A DNA stretch of 64,000 nucleotides from Avibacterium sp. 20-132 (GTDB taxonomy: Bacteria > Pseudomonadota > Gammaproteobacteria > Enterobacterales > Pasteurellaceae), in NCBI RefSeq assembly GCF_023611925.1, contig NZ_CP091456.1, positions 1,654,001 through 1,718,000 of the forward strand. Direction: 5' to 3'. Under the pieces are notes generated by a model. That model was not told the origin of the DNA and searched no databases. It saw only the letters and a list, made by a program, of their open reading frames with translations. Each line of letters opens with the position of its first letter. Within the stretch, counting starts at the first letter, position 1. Made by a program: the position numbers and the translations under genes. Shown here piece after piece: positions 1 through 8,634 of the stretch.

Positions 1-2
1 CC

Positions 3-107
3 GCACATAATGTAGAAATCGCCTTTAATCAGCTTGATGTCTTTATTAAAAATCAAGCAACGGCACAAGAAGTACAAATTATGTCAGAAAATTTAGCAAA
101 ATCATAA
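3..107 (+). CDS. C-terminal end of an unidentified protein (truncated by window start)
   Basis: An open frame runs from the window edge to a TAA at 105-107 and encodes 34 residues beginning AHNVEIAFNQLDVF and ending SENLAKS. The sequence looks helical and hydrophilic. It ends 21 bases before aroC and reads the same way, so it may belong to the aroC transcript. I do not recognise the family from this fragment. It does not resemble the C-terminus of PrmB, which precedes aroC in E. coli. Confidence 0.5.
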   Translation, partial: AHNVEIAFNQLDVFIKNQATAQEVQIMSENLAKS

Positions 108-128
108 GGAATAACAGAAGGAAAAATA

Positions 129-1211
129 ATGGCAGGAAACAGCATCGGACAACTTTTTCGAGTAACTACTTTTGGCGAATCGCACGGCATTGCTTTGGGC
201 TGTATTGTGGACGGTATCCCACCGGGGCTTGAGCTATCTGAACAGGATATCCAACCTGATTTAGATCGCCGTAAACCCGGCACCTCTCGCTATACCACCG
301 CAAGACGAGAAGATGATGAAGTGCAAATTCTTTCTGGGGTGTTTGAAGGAAAAACCACAGGTACGAGTATTGGAATGATCATCAAAAATGCCGATCAACG
401 CTCACAAGATTATGGTGAAATTAAAGATCGTTTCCGCCCGGGGCACGCTGATTATACTTATCAACAAAAATACGGTTTGCGTGATTATCGCGGAGGTGGA
501 CGTTCTTCTGCACGAGAAACCGCGATGAGAGTGGCAGCTGGGGCAATTGCGAAAAAATATTTACGTGAACATTTTGGCATTGAAGTACGTGGTTATCTCT
601 CACAAATTGGCTCAGTGAACATCGATCCCAAAACCGTAGAGGACATTACACAAATTGATTGGCAACAAGTAAACAGTAATCCCTTTTTTAGCCCAGATCC
701 AAGTGCGGTGGAAAAATTTGATGAATTAATCCGTGAACTAAAAAAAGAAGGCAATTCGATTGGTGCTAAATTAACGGTGGTGGCAGAAAATGTCCCAGTT
801 GGCTTAGGTGAACCGGTTTTTGATCGCCTTGATGCGGATTTGGCACACGCCTTAATGGGCATTAACGCAGTGAAAGCGGTAGAAATTGGTGATGGTTTTG
901 CGGTGGTGGAACAAAAAGGCACGCAGCACCGTGATGAAATGACGCCAGAAGGTTTTTGTTCTAACCACGCAGGTGGTATTTTGGGCGGGATCAGCTCTGG
1001 ACAACCCATTATTGCGACGATTGCACTAAAACCAACATCTAGCATCACCATTGCGGGACGTTCCGTCAATTTAAATAATGAAGCCGTGGAAGTTATCACC
1101 AAAGGACGCCACGATCCTTGTGTAGGGATTCGTGCCGTGCCGATTGCAGAAGCAATGATCGCCATTGTTTTACTCGATCACCTATTAAGATTTAAGGCTC
1201 AATGTAAATGA
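129..1211 (+). CDS. aroC: Chorismate synthase
   Basis: Converts 5-enolpyruvylshikimate-3-phosphate to chorismate, the last common step of aromatic amino acid, folate and quinone synthesis; a cytoplasmic enzyme needing reduced FMN. The 360-residue product has the usual family length. The GESHG signature is at residues 16-20, a conserved His at 106 in RPGHADYT, and the [11 protein letters not shown] motif at 121-131. A purine-rich ribosome site (AGAAGGAAA) precedes the ATG. The stop overlaps the start of mepA (ATGA), so the two are translationally coupled, as in E. coli where aroC and mepA are also neighbours. Confidence 0.97.
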   Translation: MAGNSIGQLFRVTTFGESHGIALGCIVDGIPPGLELSEQDIQPDLDRRKPGTSRYTTARREDDEVQILSGVFEGKTTGTSIGMIIKNADQRSQDYGEIKDRFRPGHADYTYQQKYGLRDYRGGGRSSARETAMRVAAGAIAKKYLREHFGIEVRGYLSQIGSVNIDPKTVEDITQIDWQQVNSNPFFSPDPSAVEKFDELIRELKKEGNSIGAKLTVVAENVPVGLGEPVFDRLDADLAHALMGINAVKAVEIGDGFAVVEQKGTQHRDEMTPEGFCSNHAGGILGGISSGQPIIATIALKPTSSITIAGRSVNLNNEAVEVITKGRHDPCVGIRAVPIAEAMIAIVLLDHLLRFKAQCK

Positions 1212-2065
1212 AAAAGTTAATTCAATCAGTCAGTGCGGTGCTTTTTTGTGGCATTTTTTCGACTAGCAGTGTCATAGCCAGTCCAGAATATTGGCAAAAA
1301 GTAAAACGTCCAATCTCAGGTGAACCTGAGCCAGTTGGCTCATATAGTAATGGCTGTATCATTGGGGCTAAACCCTTGCCATTTAATGGGGAAGGATACC
1401 AAGTGATTCGGACAAGTAAAAACCGTTATTATGGACACCCTGATATGATTGCCTATTTACAGCGTCTAGGTAAAAAAGTGAAGCAAGCGGGGATTCCAAC
1501 AATGCTTATCGGCGATATTGCGATGCCGGGGGGCGGACGTTTTCTTACTGGACACGCCAGCCATCAAATGGGCTTGGATGCGGATATTTGGCTACGCTTA
1601 GGACGTTTATCCGATAAAGATGCACAAAACCCAGCGGGAATGGGCTTGTTAGTGGTGGATCGTAAAGCACAGCGTGTTGATGATTCTGTATGGACAGAAA
1701 ATCACGTCAATCTAATCCGTCTAGCCGCACAAGATAAGCAAGTAGCGCGTATTTTTGTCAATCCAGCGATTAAAGTGAAACTTTGTCAAACGGTACGCGG
1801 GGATCGTAGCTGGCTACAAAAAATCCGTCCTTGGTTTGGCCACGATTCGCATTTTCACGTTCGTTTAACTTGTCCGCAAGGCGCTAAATATTGTGAAAAT
1901 CAAGCCCCCATTCCTGCGGGTGAAGGCTGTGGTGAAGAATTATATTCTTGGTTTAAACCTGCCAAACCATCAACAGGCAGTGTGAAGCCCAAACCACGTC
2001 CACCTGAACCTTTTTTATGTCAGCAAGTGAGCAGCTCACCAAACCAAAGTGAATGGTTGGAATAA
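1208..2065 (+). CDS. mepA: Penicillin-insensitive murein endopeptidase MepA
   Basis: Periplasmic zinc peptidase of the LAS family that cuts D-alanyl-meso-diaminopimelyl cross-links in peptidoglycan. The first 25 residues form a signal peptide (hydrophobic core, cut near IAS-PEYW). The metal-binding motif [11 protein letters not shown] supplies His119 and Asp126 (H-x6-D spacing), and HFH at 215-217 supplies the later ligand. Several Cys residues (50, 193, 222, 229) fit the disulfide-rich pattern of MepA. The start codon overlaps the aroC stop. Length (285) is close to the E. coli enzyme. Confidence 0.95.
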   Translation: MKKLIQSVSAVLFCGIFSTSSVIASPEYWQKVKRPISGEPEPVGSYSNGCIIGAKPLPFNGEGYQVIRTSKNRYYGHPDMIAYLQRLGKKVKQAGIPTMLIGDIAMPGGGRFLTGHASHQMGLDADIWLRLGRLSDKDAQNPAGMGLLVVDRKAQRVDDSVWTENHVNLIRLAAQDKQVARIFVNPAIKVKLCQTVRGDRSWLQKIRPWFGHDSHFHVRLTCPQGAKYCENQAPIPAGEGCGEELYSWFKPAKPSTGSVKPKPRPPEPFLCQQVSSSPNQSEWLE

Positions 2066-2087
2066 TCCTTCGAGATAGGAACGAAAA

Positions 2088-2852
2088 ATGGAAATCAGCC
2101 TCAACCTTATTGCCTTATTATTTGTTGTCGCATTAATTGCGGGGTTTATTGACGCTATTGCAGGTGGTGGTGGCTTAATCACCATCCCCGCGTTATTGAT
2201 GACAGGCATCCCCCCAGCAATGGCATTAGGCACAAACAAATTGCAGGCTTGTGGCGGATCTTTTTCCGCAAGTTTTTATTTTTTACGTAAAAAAGCGGTA
2301 GATTTAAGCGCCATTTGGTTACTGGTGCTGATGACATTTATCGGCGCAGTGTTTGGCACGCTACTTATTCAGCTCGTTGATAGTGCATTGATTAAAAAGG
2401 TTATCCCCTTTTTAGTCCTCGCAATTGGTCTGTATTTTTTATTTACGCCAAATTTGGGCGATGAAGATCGCCATAAACGCATTTCTTACGCAACGTTTGC
2501 CTTTAGTGCGGGATTTGGGATCGGTTTTTATGACGGTTTCTTCGGACCCGGAACAGGTTCACTATTGAGTTTAGCTTTTGTAACCTTATTGGGTTTTAAT
2601 CTTGCTAAAGCGACTGCTCACGCCAAAGTATTAAATTTTACCTCAAATATTGCCGCACTTTTGTTATTTCTGATTGGCGGACAAATCTGGTGGGAAGCTG
2701 GGCTGGTAATGATGTTAGGGCAGATTATTGGCGCAAACTTAGGCGCGAAAATGGTATTAAGCAAGGGCAAACAGCTAATTCGTCCGATGGTGGTGATGAT
2801 GTCTTTCATTATGACGGCTAAAATGGCCTATGATCAAGGCTGGTTTGGGTAG
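2088..2852 (+). CDS. yfcA: TSUP-family membrane permease YfcA
   Basis: A 254-residue protein made almost wholly of hydrophobic segments (about eight), with two family repeats visible as AGFIDAIAGGGGLITIPAL near the N-terminus and GIGFYDGFFGPGTGS near residue 145. This is the TauE/SafE (TSUP) anion-transporter family, whose members move sulfonates or sulfoacetate; the substrate of YfcA-type members is not settled. It begins 22 bases after mepA and keeps the aroC-mepA-yfcA order of enterobacteria, so cotranscription is likely. Confidence 0.9.
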   Translation: MEISLNLIALLFVVALIAGFIDAIAGGGGLITIPALLMTGIPPAMALGTNKLQACGGSFSASFYFLRKKAVDLSAIWLLVLMTFIGAVFGTLLIQLVDSALIKKVIPFLVLAIGLYFLFTPNLGDEDRHKRISYATFAFSAGFGIGFYDGFFGPGTGSLLSLAFVTLLGFNLAKATAHAKVLNFTSNIAALLLFLIGGQIWWEAGLVMMLGQIIGANLGAKMVLSKGKQLIRPMVVMMSFIMTAKMAYDQGWFG

Positions 2853-2862
2853 TTGAGGATTT

Positions 2863-3816
2863 ATGACACAACAAGATGATGTACGTTTAACCGCGCGCAT
2901 AGGCTATGATCCCAAATGGCAATGGGCGTTTTTATTGCCAAAATATTGGGCTGTTTGGCTAGGTATTTTGGCTTTGGCGTTATTTGCCTTTATACCTTTT
3001 CGTTTAAGGGATAAGCTTGCGGCGAAAATTGGTTTAATTGTAGCGCAAAAAGCAAAAAAACAACGCCATAGAGCAAGCGTGAATTTACAATATTGCTTTC
3101 CTGATTGGACAGAAGAGCAACGCGAAAAGGTGATTGACGAAATGTTCATCACCGTGAGCCAAGTGATGCTTGGCATTGGGGAAATTGCATTGCGTTCCAA
3201 AAAACATTTGCAGCAACGCAGTGAATTTATTGGTTTAGACGTTATTCAACAGGCCAAAGCGGCAGGCCATAATATTATTTTAATGGTGCCACACGGTTGG
3301 GCAATTGATGCCTCGGGTATTATTTTACATACTTATGGAATGCCAATGACGTCGATGTATAATCCACATCGTAATCCTTTAGTGGATTGGCTATGGACAA
3401 TGGCACGTCAGCGTTTTGGCGGAAAAATGCACGCTCGTCAAAATGGGATCAAACCCTTTCTTAACACGGTCAAAAAAGGCGAAATAGGGTATTATTTGCC
3501 CGATGAAGATTATGGCGAAGAATTAAGTGAATATGCTGATTTTTTTGCCACTTATAAAGCCACTTTACCGGGGCTGAATAAAATGGCAAAACTTGCTAAA
3601 GCCGTGGTGATCCCAATGTTTCCTCGTTATAACGCAGAGCGGGGCAAATATGAAATGGAAATTCATCCACCAATGCCAATTAGCGAAGATCCCGCGCAAA
3701 TGGCACGGGAAATGAACAAAGAAATTGAGCAATTTGTTACCCCAACGCCAGAGCAATATGTATGGATTTTACGTTTATTAAAAACCCGAAAAGATGGTGC
3801 GGATATTTATCGTTAA
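2863..3816 (+). CDS. lpxM: Lipid A myristoyl/late acyltransferase LpxM (MsbB)
   Basis: Inner-membrane acyltransferase that adds a secondary acyl chain to Kdo-lipid A from acyl-ACP. It has an N-terminal membrane anchor (about 28-48) and the catalytic HX4D motif (His144, Asp149 in VPHGWAID). The 317-residue length fits the LpxL/LpxM family. Assignment to LpxM rather than LpxL rests on its place after aroC-mepA-yfcA, as for msbB of H. influenzae, and on a separate LpxL-like gene at 27083-28018. It starts 10 bases after yfcA, probably in the same operon. Confidence 0.88.
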   Translation: MTQQDDVRLTARIGYDPKWQWAFLLPKYWAVWLGILALALFAFIPFRLRDKLAAKIGLIVAQKAKKQRHRASVNLQYCFPDWTEEQREKVIDEMFITVSQVMLGIGEIALRSKKHLQQRSEFIGLDVIQQAKAAGHNIILMVPHGWAIDASGIILHTYGMPMTSMYNPHRNPLVDWLWTMARQRFGGKMHARQNGIKPFLNTVKKGEIGYYLPDEDYGEELSEYADFFATYKATLPGLNKMAKLAKAVVIPMFPRYNAERGKYEMEIHPPMPISEDPAQMAREMNKEIEQFVTPTPEQYVWILRLLKTRKDGADIYR

Positions 3817-3897
3817 ATTAAATAATCTGTGGTAATATGCGTGCCGCTCTTTTTTATAGAAAACGGTCGAAAATTTGACCGCACTTTAGGTAAGAAA

Positions 3898-4440
3898 ATG
3901 AACAAACAATTAGAACTGATTAAATCATCGATCAAATCTATTCCAAACTACCCGAAAGAAGGCATTATCTTTCGTGATATTACAAGCCTCGTTGAAGTCC
4001 CAGAGGCGTTCAAGGCAACCATTGATTTAATCGTGGCACAATACAAAGACAAAGGGATCAATAAAGTTATTGGCACAGAAAGCCGTGGTTTTATTTTTGG
4101 CGCACCCGTGGCATTAGCGTTAAATGTTCCTTTTGTATTAGTGCGTAAACCAGGTAAATTACCTCGTGAAACGATTGCCCAATCCTATCAATTAGAATAT
4201 GGTCAAGATACCTTAGAAATTCACACTGATTCGATTCAATCAGGCGATAACGTATTGATTATTGATGATTTATTAGCCACGGGCGGTACGGTAGAAGCTA
4301 CCGTGAAATTGGTTAAACGTTTAGGTGGGGAAGTGAAAAATGCTGCTTTTGTCATTAATTTACCTGAACTCGGTGGTGAACAACGGTTACGTGATTTAGG
4401 GGTAACGCCATTTTCCTTAGTGAATTTTGACGGACACTAA
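3898..4440 (+). CDS. apt: Adenine phosphoribosyltransferase
   Basis: Salvages adenine with PRPP to give AMP in the cytoplasm. I chose ATG 3898 (180 residues), because [22 protein letters not shown] is the usual family N-terminus; the frame is open further upstream to 3829 but that stretch contains a USS and does not look like protein. The PRPP-binding loop [13 protein letters not shown] lies about residues 118-130 and the [10 protein letters not shown] segment is near 60. It lies directly ahead of dnaX, a neighbourhood also seen in H. influenzae. Confidence 0.96.
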   Translation: MNKQLELIKSSIKSIPNYPKEGIIFRDITSLVEVPEAFKATIDLIVAQYKDKGINKVIGTESRGFIFGAPVALALNVPFVLVRKPGKLPRETIAQSYQLEYGQDTLEIHTDSIQSGDNVLIIDDLLATGGTVEATVKLVKRLGGEVKNAAFVINLPELGGEQRLRDLGVTPFSLVNFDGH

Positions 4441-4461
4441 TTTATCCTAAGCGAGCAAGCA

Positions 4462-6552
4462 ATGAGTTATCAAGTATTAGCAAGAAAATGGCGACCGCAA
4501 AAGTTCTCCGATGTAGTAGGACAGAAACCTGTTCTTACTGCCCTTGCTAACGGATTGAATGAAAATCGCTTACATCACGCCTATCTTTTTTCAGGAACGC
4601 GTGGCGTGGGGAAAACTTCGATTGCTCGCCTGTTCGCAAAAGGGTTGAATTGTGTTGAAGGGGTAACAGCGAATCCTTGTGGGGTTTGTGAGCATTGCAA
4701 AGCCATTGAAGAAGGGCGTTTTATCGATCTTATTGAGATTGATGCCGCTTCACGTACTAAGGTAGAAGACACCCGTGAACTGCTTGATAATGTGCAATAT
4801 AAACCGGTGCAAGGGCGTTATAAAGTGTATTTAATTGACGAAGTGCATATGCTCTCTCGTCATTCTTTCAATGCGTTACTGAAAACCCTTGAAGAACCGC
4901 CTGAATATGTCAAATTCTTACTGGCAACCACAGATCCGCAGAAGTTACCGATTACTATTTTATCACGTTGTATTCAATTTCATCTTAAAGCACTTGATCA
5001 GCAACAAATTGCTGATCATTTAGCCTTTATTTTACAGCAAGAGAAGATCCCTTTTGAACCGCTTGCTATTGAAAAATTAGCGAGAGCCGCACAAGGCAGT
5101 ATCCGTGATAGTCTAAGCTTAACAGATCAAGCTATTGCAATGAGCAACGCGAATATTACTCTTGATGTGGTAAATACAATGCTTGGCTTACTCGATGATA
5201 GTCAGCCTATTGATATTTTGTATGCCTTACAGCAAGGTAACGGGGAAGGCTTAATGAAAGCAATTCAAGCCGTGGCGGAAAAAGGCGGTGATTGGAACGA
5301 ATTGCTAAAAGCTGTGGCAGAAAACTTGCATAAAATTGCAATGTGTCAATTGCTACCACAGGCGCAAATTAGTGATGAAAGCCATATTGGCTTTTTGGCG
5401 AAACACCTTCCTCCAGAAGATGTACAATTTTTCTATCAAATTATCTTAAACGGACAGAAAGAGCTTTCCTTTGCACCAACTCAGCGAATGGGCGTAGAAA
5501 TGATTTTACTACGTGCGTTGGCTTTTCACCCTAAACTTATCCAAGCAGCACCTGAAATGCAGCCAGTGGAACAAGTGAATTCCCCCCAGAATTCAGTGCA
5601 AAGTGCGGTACAAAATCACACAAAATTAGTGGAAATGCCCGTGGTATCGCAACAATTTAAGGCTCATCCAGAATCAAAAACAACGCAATTTGTTGCGCAA
5701 CCACAAGGACATTCAACATCAAATCGTCCATCTTCTGCGATGAGTAATGCAGCGTTAGAAGTGATGGATGCATTGGATCAACTTTCTTCCCCTGTAACGA
5801 GCGAAAAAAAAAACACTAATACCAATCAAGTGACGGATCTCCCTGTGGTAGAACGCAAATTTAGCCAGCAGAAAAACACTGGGCGATCTATCCATCAGCA
5901 GATTTCTCAGCCATCAATTCCTCAATCGCTAGAAGCAGAGATACCACCAATGGATATGCCTGTCATTCAAAGTGCGGTGCAAAATCAGCCAGATTTTTCT
6001 GCTGATCTTGATCAGGAAGATGATCTCAATTTAGCTGAAAACTACCGTTGGAACTGGAGCAATCCAGCAATGGCAGAAGAACAGGATAATGCAAGTCCGT
6101 CAGAAATTCGCAAAGCCATTTTAGAAAATACAACGCCAGAACTAAAAGAAAAAGTGCTGACGATGGCAAAAGCGCAGGATAAATGGACGGATATTATCGA
6201 ACAGTTAGCTATTTCAGGCTTGGCAAAACAAATGGCAATGAATTGCGTAATTTTAAGCCAGAGTGAAAACCAAATTCAGCTAGGCTTGCGCCGAGATAAA
6301 TTGCATCTGAATAATGAAAAACTTCGCATTCAGTTACAAACAGCCTTAAGTCAATTTTATCAGCAAGATGTGACACTTTCTGTGGAAACTAATGCAGATC
6401 TCCAACAGCTCACCCCAATGGACTACCGTAAACAAATCTACCAAGAGTTAAGCGAACAGGCGCGAGAAAATTTACAAGCAGATGAACGTTTACAGCGCTT
6501 CTGCGAAGAATTTGATGGCGTATTGGCACTTGATAGTGTTCGTCCAGTTTAA
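4462..6552 (+). CDS. dnaX: DNA polymerase III subunits gamma/tau
   Basis: Clamp-loader ATPase; full-length tau (696 aa) also joins the polymerase cores and DnaB. Walker A GTRGVGKT is at 45-52, a four-Cys zinc site uses Cys64, 73, 76 and 79, and Walker B LIDEVHML is near 124. The tau-specific C-terminal part resumes around YRWNWSNP, matching YRW in E. coli. Between them is a low-complexity Gln/Ser-rich linker. In the linker a run of ten A (5804-5813) spells Glu-Lys-Lys-Asn; adding or losing one A puts a stop codon within a few triplets, giving a gamma-sized product of about 450 residues (see findings). Two USS lie inside the gene. Confidence 0.97.
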   Translation: MSYQVLARKWRPQKFSDVVGQKPVLTALANGLNENRLHHAYLFSGTRGVGKTSIARLFAKGLNCVEGVTANPCGVCEHCKAIEEGRFIDLIEIDAASRTKVEDTRELLDNVQYKPVQGRYKVYLIDEVHMLSRHSFNALLKTLEEPPEYVKFLLATTDPQKLPITILSRCIQFHLKALDQQQIADHLAFILQQEKIPFEPLAIEKLARAAQGSIRDSLSLTDQAIAMSNANITLDVVNTMLGLLDDSQPIDILYALQQGNGEGLMKAIQAVAEKGGDWNELLKAVAENLHKIAMCQLLPQAQISDESHIGFLAKHLPPEDVQFFYQIILNGQKELSFAPTQRMGVEMILLRALAFHPKLIQAAPEMQPVEQVNSPQNSVQSAVQNHTKLVEMPVVSQQFKAHPESKTTQFVAQPQGHSTSNRPSSAMSNAALEVMDALDQLSSPVTSEKKNTNTNQVTDLPVVERKFSQQKNTGRSIHQQISQPSIPQSLEAEIPPMDMPVIQSAVQNQPDFSADLDQEDDLNLAENYRWNWSNPAMAEEQDNASPSEIRKAILENTTPELKEKVLTMAKAQDKWTDIIEQLAISGLAKQMAMNCVILSQSENQIQLGLRRDKLHLNNEKLRIQLQTALSQFYQQDVTLSVETNADLQQLTPMDYRKQIYQELSEQARENLQADERLQRFCEEFDGVLALDSVRPV
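5804..5813 (+). promoter_or_regulatory. A10 slippery tract in dnaX, probable source of the gamma subunit
   Basis: Ten consecutive A residues at codons 448-451. With one extra A the frame reads GAA AAA AAA AAA CAC TAA; with one A fewer it reads on for about seven codons to TGA. Both slipped frames stop almost at once, just past the ATPase and oligomerisation domains. E. coli dnaX makes gamma by -1 ribosomal frameshifting, and Thermus dnaX by transcriptional slippage on an A tract; which one acts here is inference. Confidence 0.55.
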
Positions 6553-6720
6553 TCATTTGAAACGCAGTTTATGGCTAAAAAATAAAGTGCGGTGATAAAT
6601 TAGGGCATTTTTTCGCTTAAAAAATCATCACTTCATTGTTATATTGACCACGAGAAATACCCATAAAGAAGTATAAGGATCGGATTGACGGATCTTTTTT
6701 ATCAATCCTTGAATAAAAAC

Positions 6721-6736
6721 TGTGCGGAAGATCACA
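6721..6736 (+). promoter_or_regulatory. Candidate CRP (cAMP receptor protein) site
   Basis: TGTGCGGAAGATCACA matches the consensus TGTGA-N6-TCACA at nine of ten positions. It lies 86 bases ahead of the CstA-family gene, in a 257-base non-coding interval that otherwise holds a USS near 6585. CstA in E. coli is CRP-activated, so the location makes sense. No experimental support. Confidence 0.6.
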
Positions 6737-6821
6737 TAAACTGCAACAATATATTTACATCAGATTTACTCTTGTTAAACTTCCGCACGAAATTTTATGT
6801 TTAATTTTTATGAGGTTCTTT

Positions 6822-8309
6822 ATGTTATGGTTTCTCTCCTGCGTAGCCTTGCTTTTATTGGGCTACTTTTTATACGGTTCTGTGGTTGAACGTGTCTTTA
6901 AGATCAATCCAAACCGTGCAACCCCAGCTCACACAATGGCTGATGGCGTGGATTATGTGCCGATGTCTAAAAAGAAAATCTGGCTTATCCAATTATTAAA
7001 TATTGCAGGGACAGGGCCAATTTTTGGTCCAATTCTTGGGGCATTATATGGACCTGTTGCAATGCTATGGATCGTTTTTGGCTGCATTTTTGCAGGTGCC
7101 GTACACGATTATTTCTGCGGAATGTTAAGTGTTCGCAATGGGGGACAATCAGTGCCTAACCTTGCGGGTAAATATTTAGGTGCGCCAGTTAAGCATTTTA
7201 TGAATGCCCTTGCCCTTGTATTGTTAATTCTTGTTGGGGTTGTATTCGTCATTTCACCAGCCAGCTTATTAACCAATCTAACAGTGGATAATGTCGGTGA
7301 AATGTTCAACCTAGAAACGAAAAGCACGTTATTAGTTTGGACAGCAATTATTTTTGGTTATTACATCATTGCTACTTTAGTGCCGGTGGACAAAATTATT
7401 GGTCGCATTTATCCATTGTTTGGTGCGTTATTGCTATTTATGTCTTTTGGAATGTTATTTGCCTTATTATTTGAAGACAAAGCCTTATTCCATACTGTTG
7501 GCGAGATGAGTTTCTCGAAATTCTTTGAAAATATGCATCCAAAAGATTTACCAATTTGGCCATTGATTTTCGTTACCATTGCTTGCGGTGCGGTTTCAGG
7601 TTTCCACGCAACACAATCTCCATTGATGGCACGTTGTATGGAAAATGAAAAAGAAGGTCGCTTTGTTTTCTATGGTGCGATGATCGGCGAAGGGGTGATT
7701 GCCTTAATTTGGTGTACAGTAGGCTTAACTTTCTACGATAGCCCAGCACTAATGAATGATGCAATCACCGCAGGCACACCATCAAAAGTGGTTTATGATT
7801 CCGCCACCCATATGCTAGGCTACTTCGGTGGTATTTTAGCGGTGCTTGGTGTGGTGGTATTACCAATCACTTCTGGCGATACCTCGTTCCGTGCTGCACG
7901 TTTGATTATCGCGGAATTTTTCAAAATCGATCAGCGTAATTTAGTTAAACGCTTAATGATCGCTATTCCATTATTCGTACTAGGTTTCATCATTTCTAAA
8001 CTCGATTTCCAAGTAATTTGGCGTTACTTCGGCTGGGCAAACCAAACGACTGCAATGGTTATGTTATGGACAGCCGCGGCTTATTTATATCGCTATCATA
8101 AATTCCACTGGATTTGTACAATTCCAGCCATCTTTATGACAATGGTTTCTGCCACTTTCCTTGCTTATGCAAAAATTGGTTTAGGTTTAAGCTATGATGT
8201 GTCTGTTTGGGTAGGCACAGGCTTAACACTATTAGCGATCATTTGCTTCTTCACCTTGTTAAAACCAATTTCCAATGGTGATCCTGATTCTGAAACAGTC
8301 AGAAGCTAA
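6822..8309 (+). CDS. CstA-family carbon starvation / pyruvate-peptide permease
   Basis: An integral inner-membrane transporter of 495 residues with many hydrophobic segments and the family motifs NIAGTGPIFGPILGA, AGAVHDYFCGMLSVRNGG and TSGDTSFRAARL. CstA-type proteins import peptides or pyruvate when carbon is scarce. It is shorter than E. coli CstA (701 aa) and belongs to the compact form without the extra C-terminal region. I prefer ATG 6822 (MLWFLSCVA) over 6810, because GAGG at 6812-6815 is well spaced for 6822. A CRP-like site precedes it and a USS-pair terminator follows. The exact substrate is unknown. Confidence 0.85.
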   Translation: MLWFLSCVALLLLGYFLYGSVVERVFKINPNRATPAHTMADGVDYVPMSKKKIWLIQLLNIAGTGPIFGPILGALYGPVAMLWIVFGCIFAGAVHDYFCGMLSVRNGGQSVPNLAGKYLGAPVKHFMNALALVLLILVGVVFVISPASLLTNLTVDNVGEMFNLETKSTLLVWTAIIFGYYIIATLVPVDKIIGRIYPLFGALLLFMSFGMLFALLFEDKALFHTVGEMSFSKFFENMHPKDLPIWPLIFVTIACGAVSGFHATQSPLMARCMENEKEGRFVFYGAMIGEGVIALIWCTVGLTFYDSPALMNDAITAGTPSKVVYDSATHMLGYFGGILAVLGVVVLPITSGDTSFRAARLIIAEFFKIDQRNLVKRLMIAIPLFVLGFIISKLDFQVIWRYFGWANQTTAMVMLWTAAAYLYRYHKFHWICTIPAIFMTMVSATFLAYAKIGLGLSYDVSVWVGTGLTLLAIICFFTLLKPISNGDPDSETVRS

Positions 8310-8329
8310 AAAAACTCCACAAAATTTAT

Positions 8330-8361
8330 CCGCACTTGAGAAACCAAGTGCGGTTTTTTTT
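8330..8361 (+). terminator. Rho-independent terminator made of two inverted USS cores
   Basis: CCGCACTT (8330-8337) pairs with AAGTGCGG (8346-8353) across an 8-base loop, followed by eight T. It ends the CstA-family transcript. USS pairs as terminators are well known in Haemophilus. Confidence 0.85.
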
Positions 8362-8426
8362 ATTCTCACGTTTAGATAAGTTATTTTCCTATCATTTGGA
8401 AAGAACGCAAATAGCTCAATGACATT

Positions 8427-8564
8427 ATGCACGGTATGCAGCCAAGTAAGGAATTTGAGAAATTACTCACAGGGGAAGCAGCAAGAGCGGCGATTGCAAC
8501 TGCTGATGCCTGTACAAAATCTCGTTATGAAAAGCGTAAAGTTGAGGTGCGAGAGGTAATGTAA
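8427..8564 (+). pseudogene. Remnant of a Gfo/Idh/MocA-type oxidoreductase C-terminus
   Basis: A 45-codon open frame (MHGMQPSKEFEKLL... ending VEVREVM) sits alone between two terminators. The stretch LLTGEAARAAIATADAC followed by TKSRYEKRKVEV resembles the last helix and strand of Gfo/Idh/MocA NAD-dependent dehydrogenases (pattern A..A...AEACxxSxxEGRxVEV). An in-frame TAG (8412-8414) lies just upstream, with nothing recognisable before it. This looks like the 3' scar of a deleted gene. An independent small protein is less likely. Family assignment is from memory of the pattern only. Confidence 0.4.
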
Positions 8565-8576
8565 TGTGAGATAAAA

Positions 8577-8602
8577 AATTCCCCCTTTAAAAAGGGGGAA
8601 TT
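8577..8602. terminator. Bidirectional terminator
   Basis: AATTCCCCC (8577-8585) pairs with GGGGGAATT (8594-8602), with A-rich sequence on the left and T-containing sequence on the right. It lies 32 bases past the stop of the leftward siderophore operon and can serve both directions. Confidence 0.75.
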
Positions 8603-8634
8603 CATAGTTTGTTGTTTGTTATAAGAAAAATGCC

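Noticed and set aside
593..1165. A 190-codon frame antisense to aroC
   Set aside because: It mirrors aroC codon structure, has no ribosome site and no recognisable protein; aroC is certain.
6680..6705. Terminator or operator around two GGATC repeats upstream of the CstA-family gene
   Set aside because: The arms do not pair properly when written as a hairpin; only a short direct repeat remains.
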